DNA from: Teichococcus aerophilus
GTDB taxonomy: Bacteria; Pseudomonadota; Alphaproteobacteria; Acetobacterales; Acetobacteraceae
Reading direction: 5' to 3'
DNA length: 64,000 nt
Assembly (NCBI RefSeq): GCF_014490485.1
Contig: NZ_JACTVA010000016.1
Span: 29,957-93,956 of the forward strand
Shown: piece after piece, positions 8,731-17,258 of the stretch
Layout: each line of letters starts with the position of its first letter
Numbering within the stretch: the first letter of the stretch is position 1
The notes under the pieces: model-generated
What the model saw: the letters and a program-made list of their open reading frames with translations, nothing else
What the model was told of the DNA's origin: nothing
The model's database searches: none
Program-made: the position numbers and the translations under genes

Positions 8731-9025
8731 ACTTAGAAGCTGTTTTAAGAGCCTTCCGGGTCGGTCAAAGCGGGCTTCTTCGCGCCAGCTTTATCGGTGG
8801 CTTGGCCCATTATCCCTGCATGACCTCAGTGCTGGCACGAAACATTCCAGCAGCGCCCTCAGCCAGCAGACTTCTGAAACAACGTCTAAGAGACTGTTTT
8901 AAAATCCTGTTTGGTCGGGCGCGCTGGTCCTTTCCAAGTCGGCAGCTTGGCCTGCGTTTTGCAGCGCCTGCGTGCTGGCACAAGATTTCTACCATCCCAC
9001 CAGCAGACTGCTGAAGAAGCCCCGG
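8731..9025. repeat. Degenerate tandem duplication, possible insertion-sequence debris
   Basis: Two diverged copies of a roughly 150-bp unit lie head to tail. Each starts with an AGCTGTTTTAA/GACTGTTTTAA-like stretch (about 8737 and 8893), carries GTGCTGGCAC followed by an A/T-rich stretch, and ends with CCAGCAGACT and CTGAA. The starts resemble IS5-family termini, but there is no transposase frame. It fills most of the 8603-9186 gap between hemE and the transporter gene. Confidence 0.5.
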
Positions 9026-9121
9026 GGCCGCAGCGCGCGTCGTTTCATAGAATTCTTTGAACGCGCTCTTGGCCCAGCGCCGCACCAGGGCAACAAGCCC
9101 CGGAAAAACTGGCAGCGGGGT

Positions 9122-9172
9122 CCGGGGTGGACTTTCCACCCCGGCGGGGGTCCAGGGGGCAGTGCCCCCTGG
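9122..9172 (-). repeat. Family II twin-hairpin repeat, copy e
   Basis: It lies 14 bp past the stop of the leftward MHS transporter gene and is oriented with it. Hairpin A at 9152-9172 has arms CCAGGGGGC/GCCCCCTGG (loop AGT). Hairpin B at 9122-9144 has perfect 10-bp arms CCGGGGTGGA/TCCACCCCGG (loop CTT). Confidence 0.82.
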
Positions 9173-9186
9173 CAGCGCGACGCTCC

Positions 9187-10893
9187 TTAGCGAACCCGCG
9201 CCGTGGTGGCGTCGGGTGGCGCGACCGCGTTGAATTCATCCGAGAAGATGTCGCGGTCCTTGGTTTCCGGCACGAAGAAGACGCCGATCACCACGGTCGC
9301 CAGCGCAATGACCACGGGGTACCAGAGCCCGTAATAGACGTCGCCGGTCTGTGCGATCATGGCGAAGGAGGTGGCTGGCAGCAGCCCGCCGAACCAGCCG
9401 TTGCCGATATGGTAGGGCAGCGACATGGAGGTGTAGCGGATGCGGGTGGGGAACAATTCCACCAGCGCCGCCGCGATCGGGCCGTAGACCATGGTGACGA
9501 AGATCACCAGGATCGTCAGCACGAAGATGGAGACGATGACCTGTTCCCGGAACAGGTCGAACGGGTGCGCCATCTTCACGACGGACGGGTTGGAGGCCGG
9601 CGGGTAACCGGCGGCGGTGACGGCTGTGCCCAGGGCCTGGACGAAGTTGGGCGTATTGGCCGGGATGGCGGTCTGGCCGATCCGCACCGTGGCGACGCTG
9701 CCGGCGGGCGCGTTCTCGACCGTGTAGTTCACCGAGAGGCGCGCCAGCGCGGATTTGGCGATGTCGCAGCTATTGGTGAAGCGGGCGGTACCGACCGGGT
9801 TGAACTGGAAGGAGCAGTCGGCCGGGTCCGCCGCGACGACCACCGTGATGTCCCGGTGTGCGGCATGCAGGGCCGGGTTGGCCTCGGCGCTGAGCAGCTT
9901 GAACAGCGGGAAGTAGGTCAGCGCCGCCAGCAGGCAGCCACCGAGGATGATGGGCTTGCGGCCGATCTTGTCCGACAGCCAGCCGAACAGCACGAAGCCG
10001 CCGGAGCCGAGCAGCAGGCCCCAGGCGATCAGCAGGTTGGAGGTGTAGCCATCCACCTTGAGGATCGTGTTGATGAAGAACAGCGCGTAGAACTGCCCCG
10101 TGTACCAGACCACCGCCTGGCCGGCGACGAGGCCGAACAGGGCGATGATGGCCACCTTGGCGTTCTTCCACTGGCCGAAGGCCTCCGTCAGCGGGGCCTT
10201 GGAGCCGGTGCCTTCCTCCTTCATTTTCTTGAAGGCAGGGCTTTCGTTCAGCTGCAGCCGGATCCAGACCGAGATGCCAAGCAGCAGGATCGAGACCAGG
10301 AACGGGATACGCCAACCCCAGTCCAGGAACGCCGCCTCACCGAGCGCGGAGCGGGTGAACAGGATCACCAGCAGCGAGAGGAACAGGCCACCCGTGGCGG
10401 TGACCTGGATGAAACTGGTATAGAAGCCGCGGCGGCCATTGGGTGCGTGCTCGGCCACATAGGTCGCGGCGCCGCCATACTCGCCGCCCAGCGCCAGGCC
10501 CTGGAGGCAGCGCAGGACGATCAGGATGATGGCGGCGGAGATGCCGATCTGGTCCGAGGTCGGCAGGATGCCGACGATAAAGGTGGAGGCACCCATGATC
10601 AGGATGGTGATCAGGAAGGTGTACTTACGCCCCACCAGGTCCCCCAGCCGGCCGAACACCAGCGCGCCGAAGGGCCGCACCAGGAAGCCCGCCGCGAAGG
10701 CCAGCAGGGCGAAGATGTTGCGGGTGCCCTCGGGGAACTGGCTGAAGAACTTGGCCCCGATGATCACGGCCAGTGAGCCGTAGAGGTAGAAATCGTACCA
10801 CTCGAAGACAGTGCCGAGGGAGGAGGCGATGATGACCTTCCTCTCCTCGCGCGTCATGGGCCGGGTTGCGGCCGCGGCGGTTGCGGATGGCAT
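9187..10893 (-). CDS. MHS-family MFS transporter (metabolite:H+ symporter)
   Basis: This is an inner-membrane major facilitator of the metabolite:proton symporter group (ProP, ShiA and KgtP relatives). The N-terminus TREERKVIIASSLGTVFEWY and the loop GRLGDLVGRKY are typical; FGWLSDKIGRKPI marks the second half. At 568 residues it is about 100 longer than most members. The excess is a hydrophilic segment at about residues 345-450 between transmembrane helices, with two Cys residues, presumably periplasmic. Substrate unknown. It is a single gene, with a palindromic operator candidate about 205 bp upstream of its start. Confidence 0.85.
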   Translation of the reverse strand: MPSATAAAATRPMTREERKVIIASSLGTVFEWYDFYLYGSLAVIIGAKFFSQFPEGTRNIFALLAFAAGFLVRPFGALVFGRLGDLVGRKYTFLITILIMGASTFIVGILPTSDQIGISAAIILIVLRCLQGLALGGEYGGAATYVAEHAPNGRRGFYTSFIQVTATGGLFLSLLVILFTRSALGEAAFLDWGWRIPFLVSILLLGISVWIRLQLNESPAFKKMKEEGTGSKAPLTEAFGQWKNAKVAIIALFGLVAGQAVVWYTGQFYALFFINTILKVDGYTSNLLIAWGLLLGSGGFVLFGWLSDKIGRKPIILGGCLLAALTYFPLFKLLSAEANPALHAAHRDITVVVAADPADCSFQFNPVGTARFTNSCDIAKSALARLSVNYTVENAPAGSVATVRIGQTAIPANTPNFVQALGTAVTAAGYPPASNPSVVKMAHPFDLFREQVIVSIFVLTILVIFVTMVYGPIAAALVELFPTRIRYTSMSLPYHIGNGWFGGLLPATSFAMIAQTGDVYYGLWYPVVIALATVVIGVFFVPETKDRDIFSDEFNAVAPPDATTARVR

Positions 10894-11098
10894 TGGTCGA
10901 ACGAGTCCCTGCCCTGTCCCGGTATCTGTGCCCGGGATCGTGTTGACGGTCTTTGTCAGCGCGCCCGCGTCTGCGGCGGGTCGGGGCCCTGGCCGGTGCC
11001 AGTGGAACTTGTCCGATGACGAGACGAGCCGGGCCTTGAGCGGAGTGTGACGCTGCCTGTGGGCCGGGCGGAATCATTGATGCAACGCGGAACGAAAT

Positions 11099-11114
11099 AT
11101 CACAAACTTGTGAT
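11099..11114. promoter_or_regulatory. Perfect palindrome, candidate operator
   Basis: Arms ATCACAA/TTGTGAT around AC, perfect over 7 bp each side. It lies in the 10894-11291 gap between the divergent MHS transporter and the small membrane protein. The half-sites are in the opposite order to a CRP site, so it is not a CRP-type box. Nothing else was recognised in this gap. Confidence 0.4.
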
Positions 11115-11291
11115 GTCGATCTCCGGGCGATTCATCTGGGAAAGACGGATTTGCACGCAAGTCACCGGCAACGCTTCTCCTCCGCGCAAGTTGGCCCATA
11201 TGATTATCCTGAAGCCTGGCGAGGCCGAGGGATGGAAAGGACTGGCATCCTGTCCGTTCCAGCGGCAGCATCGCCGGGTATGGGGGCCTCC

Positions 11292-11675
11292 ATGGACACG
11301 CTCCGCAGTCTTGCCGACCACACCATCCGGCGCGCCATGGGCTGCGCCGCCTTCAGCATTGCCCTGGTGATGCTGATGCTCGCCGGGCGCCCGCTGCTGG
11401 CGATGCAAAGTGGTGCGCTGATGACGGCGGCGTTGTGGCTCGGCCTGTGGGCGGCGGCGCTGCGGGTACCGCGTATGGACCTGCGCGGCACGCGGCTCTG
11501 GCCCGTGCTGGCCGGGGAGAATGCCCGCAAGTTGCGTGGCCCGGAGGGCCAGCGGAAAATGGCGGCGATCCTGGCTGAGCGGTTGATGTGGCACGCGGAC
11601 CGCGCCGGCATGGTCGCGCTCGGCCTCGGTGGGCTGACGCTCGCGATGTTCGGCTTCCGCTTCCTGCCGGGCTAA
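11292..11675 (+). CDS. Small membrane protein of unknown function
   Basis: This 127-residue protein is not recognised as a member of a known family. It has hydrophobic stretches at about residues 15-33, 38-55 and 105-125, so two to three membrane segments, separated by an Arg-rich cytoplasmic-type loop (RVPRMDLRGTRLWPVL). The ATG at 11292 starts MDTLRSLADHTIRRAMG. An upstream in-frame ATG at 11232 would add 20 residues. It diverges from the MHS transporter and precedes the MarR regulator by about 280 bp. Confidence 0.55.
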   Translation: MDTLRSLADHTIRRAMGCAAFSIALVMLMLAGRPLLAMQSGALMTAALWLGLWAAALRVPRMDLRGTRLWPVLAGENARKLRGPEGQRKMAAILAERLMWHADRAGMVALGLGGLTLAMFGFRFLPG

Positions 11676-11956
11676 CTGTGCCGGGCTGACCGGGCGACCG
11701 GCCGGCCTGGACGACACAGCAGGGCCCCATCCCTGCGCCGGACATGGTGCTTCTGCTGACCTGCCCTTCCTGGCATCCATCGACACAGAGGCTCACACCC
11801 GTTTCCGCCATGGGTTACGCGAAAAAACCTGTCATCGCCGCCGGCCTGAAGCTGCTTCCAAATCCGGCCACGCCGGCGGCGGAGCCAGGCCCTGGCTGGT
11901 TGACGCGACCCCCCCAGTTGCGGAAGGTGGAACCGAACTGCGGAGAGGCTGGGGGC

Positions 11957-12433
11957 ATGAGTCAGGCGCTGCTCACGATGATGCCGGATGCCATCGAGCC
12001 GGAGCGCGCGCCCCTGCCGTCCTACCGACTGGACGAATCGGTCGGCCATCTGCTGCGCCGGGCGCACCAGCGCCACGCCGCGCTGTTCCAGGACCGCGGC
12101 ACCGCGGGCGGCCTGACCTCCACCCAGTTCGCCACGCTGGTCAAGCTGGCGGAGCTCGGCCGGGCGACGCAGAACGCGTTGGGCCGGGCCGTGGCGCTGG
12201 ACCCCGCGACCATCCAGGGCGTCGTCGCCCGCCTGCGGGACCGTGGGCTGGTGGCTGTGGGCCGGGACCCGCTGGACCGCCGGACCCTGGTGCTCTCCCT
12301 CTCCGAGGCCGGTGAAGCGGCGCTGGAGGATGCGGTGCGCCAGGGCGCCACGGCCAATGACCGCCTGCTGGCCCCGCTGACCGGCGAGGAACGCAAGGCC
12401 CTGATCCGTCTGCTGCGGCGCCTGCTGGGCTGA
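11957..12433 (+). CDS. MarR-family transcriptional regulator
   Basis: This is a 158-residue winged-helix regulator. The MarR core is visible as LTSTQFATLVKLAELGRATQ (helices 2-3), an HTH with LGRAVALDPATIQGVVARLR, and the wing RDPLDRRTLVLSLSEAG with the conserved DxRR motif. The start at 11957 (MSQALLTMMPDAIEP) was chosen for length and a purine-rich upstream stretch; the frame is open further upstream. It ends 28 bp before ubiE on the same strand, so the two may be co-transcribed. Ligand and targets are unknown. Confidence 0.85.
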   Translation: MSQALLTMMPDAIEPERAPLPSYRLDESVGHLLRRAHQRHAALFQDRGTAGGLTSTQFATLVKLAELGRATQNALGRAVALDPATIQGVVARLRDRGLVAVGRDPLDRRTLVLSLSEAGEAALEDAVRQGATANDRLLAPLTGEERKALIRLLRRLLG

Positions 12434-12461
12434 CGGAGCGTTTGCGCGTAAAGAGACCCCC

Positions 12462-13199
12462 ATGACCCAGACCACGGATTTCGGCTTCCGCACCGTTGAC
12501 CGCGAGAGCAAGGCCTCGATGGTGCGGGAGGTGTTCGACAGCGTCGCGCCCAAATACGACGTCATGAACGACCTGATGTCGCTCGGCCTGCACCGCGCCT
12601 GGAAGCACGCCTTCGTCGCCGCCATCGGCGCCGGGGCGTCGGACACGCTGCTGGACCTGGCCGCCGGCACCGGGGATGTGGCCTTCCTGGCCAAGAAGCG
12701 CGGCGCCGGAAAGGTCATCCTGGCCGATATCAACGCCGCCATGCTGACCGTGGGCCAGGGCCGCGCGCTGAAGAAGGGCCTGGCCGAGGGGCTGGAATTC
12801 ATCTGCTGCGACGCCGAGAAGATCCCGCTGCCCTCCGGCAGTGTCGAGCGGGTCTCGATGGCCTTCGGCCTGCGCAACTGCACGGACAAGGACGCGGTGC
12901 TGCGGGAGGGCTTCCGCGTGCTGCGCCCGGGCGGCCGCATGTGCGTGCTGGAATTCTCCAACCTGGAGATTGAGGCGCTCAAGCCGCTCTACGATACATG
13001 GTCCTTCAAGGTGCTACCGGCCATCGGCGGCCGCATCGCCCAGGATGCCGACAGCTACCAGTACCTGGCCGAGAGCATCCGCATGTTCCCCGACCAGCCA
13101 ACCCTGGCCGGCATGATGGAACGCGCCGGGTTCGAGCGGGTGAAGTGGCAGAACCTCTCCGGCGGGATCGTGGCGATCCATAGCGGCTGGAAGTTCTGA
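12462..13199 (+). CDS. ubiE: Ubiquinone/menaquinone C-methyltransferase
   Basis: UbiE methylates the quinone ring (2-polyprenyl-6-methoxy-1,4-benzoquinol) in ubiquinone synthesis using S-adenosylmethionine. The 245-residue protein carries the family start VREVFDSVAPKYDVMNDLMS, SAM motif I DLAAGTGDVAF, the conserved FGLRNCTDKDAVLREGFRVL, and LSGGIVAIHSGWKF at the C-terminus. The usual alphaproteobacterial partner ubiB is not in the window. A terminator hairpin starts 12 bp after the stop. Confidence 0.95.
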   Translation: MTQTTDFGFRTVDRESKASMVREVFDSVAPKYDVMNDLMSLGLHRAWKHAFVAAIGAGASDTLLDLAAGTGDVAFLAKKRGAGKVILADINAAMLTVGQGRALKKGLAEGLEFICCDAEKIPLPSGSVERVSMAFGLRNCTDKDAVLREGFRVLRPGGRMCVLEFSNLEIEALKPLYDTWSFKVLPAIGGRIAQDADSYQYLAESIRMFPDQPTLAGMMERAGFERVKWQNLSGGIVAIHSGWKF

Positions 13200-13210
13200 A
13201 GCGTTGAAGA

Positions 13211-13779
13211 CTGGGGGAAGGCTTTCCCCCCAGGCCCCCTTCCATTTTTACGGTTTTGGTTTTTGCGGCCTTCGGGCTGCGGTGCTGTGACCGAGCCATG
13301 TGTGAGCCGGTGTTCCAGGCGGAGCTGCGGGTCCCACTTGGCGTAGCCCGTCAATCTCATCACCAGATGCGCGTAGGCGCCCATCGGCGTCGGTGTGAAC
13401 CAAGCCGGATCGATATTCGGTCTTGGACAGGAAAGGCCGGGGAAGGAATTCCCCGGACCCCATCTGTCTTCTGCGAGTCTTTCGGTCTGGCCGATGCGGC
13501 GTCGGCCTTTCCAGACCAATGGTGGGGTGACGCCGGAGGCTGATGGTTGAGCCCAGTGGCCCGTGACCTTTCTCACGGCCACGCCTGCCGACCCAAAGCC
13601 GCATGCCAACTGACAGGAAAAGATAAGGTTTCAGGGAAATTCCTCCCCCTGATCTTCTCACCCGAATGTCGATCGGTCGTAGAGCCTCCGTCAGTGGCCC
13701 ATCCCGCGAAACAGCGCCAAAGGCCCACCCGAAAACTCGAAGAAAAAAGATGGGGGTCCGGGGGAATTCCTTCCCCCGG
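13211..13779. repeat. Family I terminator-pair repeat, copy 2 (double, degenerate core)
   Basis: There are two rightward hairpins: 13211-13233 (CTGGGGGAA...TTCCCCCCAG) and 13437-13456 (CCGGGGAAGGAATTCCCCGG). There are also two leftward ones: a degenerate one near 13635-13656 and a strong one at 13758-13779 (CCGGGGGAA/TTCCCCCGG, loop TTCC). The central palindrome of other copies is missing. It spans the 13200-13793 gap between convergent ubiE and murJ, in which nothing else was seen. Confidence 0.75.
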
Positions 13780-13793
13780 TCTTGAAGCCGGTT

Positions 13794-15332
13794 TCAGGCC
13801 GCCCGGCGGCGACGGCGGCGCAGGAACTCCCGCAGGTCGAAGGCACCCAGGGCCATGGTGGCGCCGAAGTAGCTGACCAGCCCTAGCCCAACCAGCCCGC
13901 CAAGGCCCAGGAAGCGCCACAGGCCCGTGGCGGGGAAGATGACGGCCGCCAGGCCCCACAGGATGGCGCCCATGGCCACGGCAGCCCCCAGCAGGCGCCA
14001 GGCGTTGCGGCGCAGTTGGCGGTCCGCCACCCACTGCCCGCGGCGGGCCAGCATGAAGGCCAGCATGCCCGCATTGGCCCAGGAGGAGAGCGAGGTGGCC
14101 AGCGCGATGCCGACATGCTGCAGATGCGGCGTCAGCAACAGGTTGAGGCACAGATTGAACGCCACGGTGATGATGCCGATCTTCACCGGCGTCGCCGTAT
14201 CGCCACGGGCGAAGAAGCCGGGGGCCAGCGACTTGATCAGCACGAAGGCCGGTAGCCCGGCGGCGTAGGCGGCCAGGGCCGGCGCGGTCTGCGCCACCTT
14301 CTCCGCCGTGAAGGCGCCGCGCTGGAACAGCACGGCGATGATCGGCTCCGCGGTCACGATCAGGGCGATGGCGGCCGGCAGCGTCAGCGCCAGGGACAAC
14401 TCGATCCCGCGGTTCATGCTGCGGTGGGCGGAGAGCGCCTTGCCCGAGCGCAACTGGCGGGAGAGCACCGGCAGCAACGCCGTGCTCATCGCGGCACCGA
14501 CGACGCCGAGCGGCAGCTGCGCCAGCCGGTCCGCGTAGTTCAGGTAGCTGATGGCGCCCGCCGGCAGCCAGGAGGCGATGAACATGTCGATGGCGAGATT
14601 CAGCTGCGTCACGCTGGCACCCAGCACCCCCGGCACCATGCGGCGCAGCACCTGCTTGGCGTCCTCGGTGATGCGCGGGAAGGACACCAGCGGGAAGCCG
14701 AGCCCGACCTTGTAGGCGGCCCACACCACCACGCCGAGCTGCAGGATACCGGAAACCATGGTGCCCCAGGCCAGCGCGTGCGCCGGCGTCGCCACGAAAG
14801 GCGTCAGCGCGAAGAGCGAGACGATGGCGCAGAGGTTGAACAGCAGCGGCGCCCCGGCGGCGAGGGCGAACTTGTCCGCCGCGTTCAGCACGCCGGAGAC
14901 CAGCGCCGTCAGGCAGATGAACAGCAGATAGGGGAAGGTGATGCGCGACAGCTCCACCACCAGGTCGAAGCGCAGCGGCTCGTCCACCAGGCCGGGGGTC
15001 AGCACGGTCATGATCTGCGGCATGAACAGCATGCCCAGCACCACCAGCAGGGAAAGCCACATCGCCATCAGCGTGGACATGCGCGCGGCCAGCATGCGCG
15101 CCTTGGCCGGGCCATCCAGCGTCAGCGCAGCCGTGAAGGCGGGGACGAAGGCGGCGTTGAAGGCACCCTCGCCGAACAGGCGGCGGAACATGTTGGGCAA
15201 CCGCAGCGCCAGGAAGAACGCATCGGCAATCGGCCCCGCACCCAGCATGGCGGCGATCAGCATGTCCCGCGCGAAGCCCAGGATGCGGCTGGCAAAGGTC
15301 CAGCCACCGATGGTCAGGATATTGCGGAGCAT
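13794..15332 (-). CDS. murJ: Lipid II flippase MurJ
   Basis: MurJ flips lipid-linked peptidoglycan precursor across the inner membrane. The 512-residue protein has the conserved N-terminus ASRILGFARDMLIAAMLGAG, FRRLFGEGAFNAAFVPAFT with the functional Arg/Glu region, and about 13-14 hydrophobic segments along its length. It belongs to the MOP/MATE superfamily and has the usual length for MurJ. It ends 15 bp from the strong leftward terminator of the preceding repeat. secB lies upstream but is separated by more than 500 bp of repeats, so murJ probably has its own promoter. Confidence 0.93.
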   Translation of the reverse strand: MLRNILTIGGWTFASRILGFARDMLIAAMLGAGPIADAFFLALRLPNMFRRLFGEGAFNAAFVPAFTAALTLDGPAKARMLAARMSTLMAMWLSLLVVLGMLFMPQIMTVLTPGLVDEPLRFDLVVELSRITFPYLLFICLTALVSGVLNAADKFALAAGAPLLFNLCAIVSLFALTPFVATPAHALAWGTMVSGILQLGVVVWAAYKVGLGFPLVSFPRITEDAKQVLRRMVPGVLGASVTQLNLAIDMFIASWLPAGAISYLNYADRLAQLPLGVVGAAMSTALLPVLSRQLRSGKALSAHRSMNRGIELSLALTLPAAIALIVTAEPIIAVLFQRGAFTAEKVAQTAPALAAYAAGLPAFVLIKSLAPGFFARGDTATPVKIGIITVAFNLCLNLLLTPHLQHVGIALATSLSSWANAGMLAFMLARRGQWVADRQLRRNAWRLLGAAVAMGAILWGLAAVIFPATGLWRFLGLGGLVGLGLVSYFGATMALGAFDLREFLRRRRRRAA

Positions 15333-15374
15333 GGGGTGGGCGAGGTCCTGCTTCTAACGGGATGGTCAGCCCGG

Positions 15375-15422
15375 GAAGGGCCCTGCCCCTTGGAACCCCG
15401 CCAGGGTGGAAAGTCCAGCCCG
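15375..15422 (+). repeat. Family II twin-hairpin repeat, copy f (degenerate)
   Basis: Hairpin A (AAGGGC/GCCCCTT) has lost one base of an arm and hairpin B (GGGTGGA/TCCAGCC) has one mismatch. It reads rightward although the adjacent murJ gene starts at 15332 and runs left, so it breaks the usual rule that these pairs follow a gene end. Confidence 0.55.
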
Positions 15423-15478
15423 GACCCCGCTTGGTCGGATGTCCTGGCTGGTGTGCTGGCAAGGCAGCAGTGGGGGAA

Positions 15479-15810
15479 GGCCGGGGAAAGAGTTCCCCGG
15501 ACCCCTTCTTATCTTTTTACGAGTTTGGCGTGGTGCTGCAGGGCTGAGAGCGGACGCTGCTTGATGATTTTATCGATGGGCCACGCGGGCTGAACCCTCA
15601 GTCGCCGGAGGTCCTGGACCTCCGGCGCACCCAGCCGTGTTCCAGACCAAACCCCTCCGAAGCCACACAGGCAAAACGCGCAGAAAGAAAAGAAGGGGCC
15701 TGGGGAATTCTTTCCCCAGTCCTTCTTCCTCGGCTCTCGAGCCCGCCATCGCATCAGGCGTCCGGTAAAACTCGCAAAAAGAAGATGGGTTCGGGGAGCG
15801 CCTTCCCCGG
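15479..15810. repeat. Family I terminator-pair repeat, copy 3
   Basis: The rightward hairpin is at 15481-15500 (CCGGGGAA/TTCCCCGG, loop AGAG). The core contains CTGCTTGATGATTTTAT, GGGCTGAACCCTCAGT and the palindrome 15603-15627. The leftward hairpin is at 15700-15719 (CTGGGGAA/TTCCCCAG), with a second degenerate one near 15792-15809. It lies between secB and murJ, both leftward, where the left-facing hairpins would end the secB transcript. With copy f it accounts for the 15333-15875 gap. Confidence 0.82.
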
Positions 15811-15875
15811 CCTTTTCGCTCTGAGGCAGCAGGCTCAAGGGGGCTGACGACCCCCTTGGAGCCCGCCCCGTCACA

Positions 15876-16412
15876 TCAGGCGTTGGCGACCGGCGCGCCG
15901 GCGGCCGAGTTCTGGCCGCGGCGGCTCTGCCACAGGGCCACGAAGTCGATGGGGGAGAGCAGCACGGGCGGGAAGCCGCCGTCGCGCGTCACGTCCGCCA
16001 GGATGTTGCGGGCGAAGGGGAACAGCAGGCGCGGGCATTCCACCAGCAGCAGCGGCTCCACCATGTCGGGCTGCACGTTCAGGGTGAAGATGCCGCAATA
16101 GACCAGCTCGGCGATGAAGGCGGTCTGGCTGGCGCCGTTGATGTTCGCCTGGGCGTCGGCGCGGATCTGCAGCGACACCTCGTAGACATTGGCGCCTTCC
16201 TGCAGCGGGCGGGCCTGCACGTCCAGCGCCAGGTCGATGCGCGGCTGCTCGCGCAGAGTGGTGAAGATCTCCGGCGCGCCCGGCACCTCGAAGGAGAGGT
16301 CCTTGGTGTATTGCAGGTTCATCAGCAGCGGGCCGACGGGCTGGCCCTGGTTCGGCTGGCCTTCGAGAGCGCCGTTGACGCCATTGGGAAGCTGGTTCTG
16401 GTTGTCGGACAT
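15876..16412 (-). CDS. secB: Protein-export chaperone SecB
   Basis: SecB is a tetrameric cytosolic chaperone that keeps preproteins unfolded and hands them to SecA. The 178-residue protein has the family core LMNLQYTKDLSFEVPGAPE and VYCGIFTLNV, plus the hydrophobic CPRLLFPFARNILADVTRDG segment. The Asn/Gln-rich N-terminus (MSDNQNQLPNGVNG) and short Ala-rich tail are ordinary. The start at 16412 is preceded by GAGG. At the Caulobacter origin secB follows dnaQ directly; here it is 13 kb away on the other side of hemE. Confidence 0.95.
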   Translation of the reverse strand: MSDNQNQLPNGVNGALEGQPNQGQPVGPLLMNLQYTKDLSFEVPGAPEIFTTLREQPRIDLALDVQARPLQEGANVYEVSLQIRADAQANINGASQTAFIAELVYCGIFTLNVQPDMVEPLLLVECPRLLFPFARNILADVTRDGGFPPVLLSPIDFVALWQSRRGQNSAAGAPVANA

Positions 16413-16484
16413 GCGGGCCTCGCGGGGTCGGATGAGGGATGCGGTCGGATCAGGCGCGCGGGGTAGCACGCCCTCGGGCCGCTG

Positions 16485-17051
16485 TCAGGGATGCTTCCAG
16501 GAAATGGCCTCGGGCTCCGGCCCCGTCGGGTCGCAGCGCAGCCACTGGCCGTTGGCGACCGATTGCCCGGTCATGGAGAGGATGAAGCCCCAATGGGAGA
16601 CGACGACGGTATGCGCCCAGTCGTCCAGCGCGCTCATCTCCTGCCGGAACAGGCGGGCGCGGGCTTCCACCTGCTCGGCCGGTTCCTCGATGGCGGGCCA
16701 CCAGACCTCGTCGATATGCGCCAGGTCGTGGTCCGGCCATTCCAGCGCCAGGGTGGTGCGGGGGGTGCCGATGTCGCAGGCGAAGGCGTAGCGCTCCCGC
16801 ACCAGGGGCTGGATGGTCACGGGCAGGCCCAGCCGGCGGGCCAGGGGTGCCGCGGTCTGCATGGCGCGGGTGTAGGGGCTGGCGACGATGCGGCGGATCT
16901 CGCCGCCCGTCTCCGCCATCAGGGCTTCCGCCGCGGCTTCGGCCTGCTGGTGGCCGAGGTCGGTCAGCTTCGGGTCCTTGATGCCCGGGTCCCGGCGCGT
17001 CGCGGTGAAGTGCAGGTTGAATTCGCTTTGGCCGTGCCGCAACAGGATCAT
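16485..17051 (-). CDS. Histidine phosphatase family protein (phosphoglycerate-mutase-like)
   Basis: This 188-residue member of the histidine phosphatase superfamily starts with the LLRHGQSEFN motif (phospho-acceptor His). The second catalytic His lies in VVVSHWGFILSM, and an Arg-containing ASPYTRAMQTA segment matches the family. It lacks the length and signatures of glycolytic phosphoglycerate mutase, so it is more likely a broad phosphatase. It is upstream of secB on the same strand with a 72-bp gap, and diverges from timA. Confidence 0.85.
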   Translation of the reverse strand: MILLRHGQSEFNLHFTATRRDPGIKDPKLTDLGHQQAEAAAEALMAETGGEIRRIVASPYTRAMQTAAPLARRLGLPVTIQPLVRERYAFACDIGTPRTTLALEWPDHDLAHIDEVWWPAIEEPAEQVEARARLFRQEMSALDDWAHTVVVSHWGFILSMTGQSVANGQWLRCDPTGPEPEAISWKHP

Positions 17052-17258
17052 GGCAACTCCTCCGGTCTCTGCGGGTAGAGCAGATCAGGGGCGGGCGGAA
17101 CAGCCCGCGGGCCTGGATTCCAGCGGCTGAAGCTGGGCATAACGGTGCGATTCCGCCTTTACGGCGTTACACCTGGGATGATCCGTCAACGGATGGCACC
17201 CTGTGCCGTTGCGGATGCGGGGTACGCGCCCTAAGTGTCGGAACATGAGGAGATTGCA

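Noticed and set aside
11099..11114. CRP-type binding site
   Set aside because: The half-sites are inverted relative to TGTGA-N6-TCACA, so the palindrome is not a CRP box.
13055..13661. Several open frames that include peptides like AGEGIPRTPSSFFEF
   Set aside because: The recurring peptide is simply a translation of the Family I hairpin and its T-rich tail. Such frames appear at nearly every copy and are not genes.
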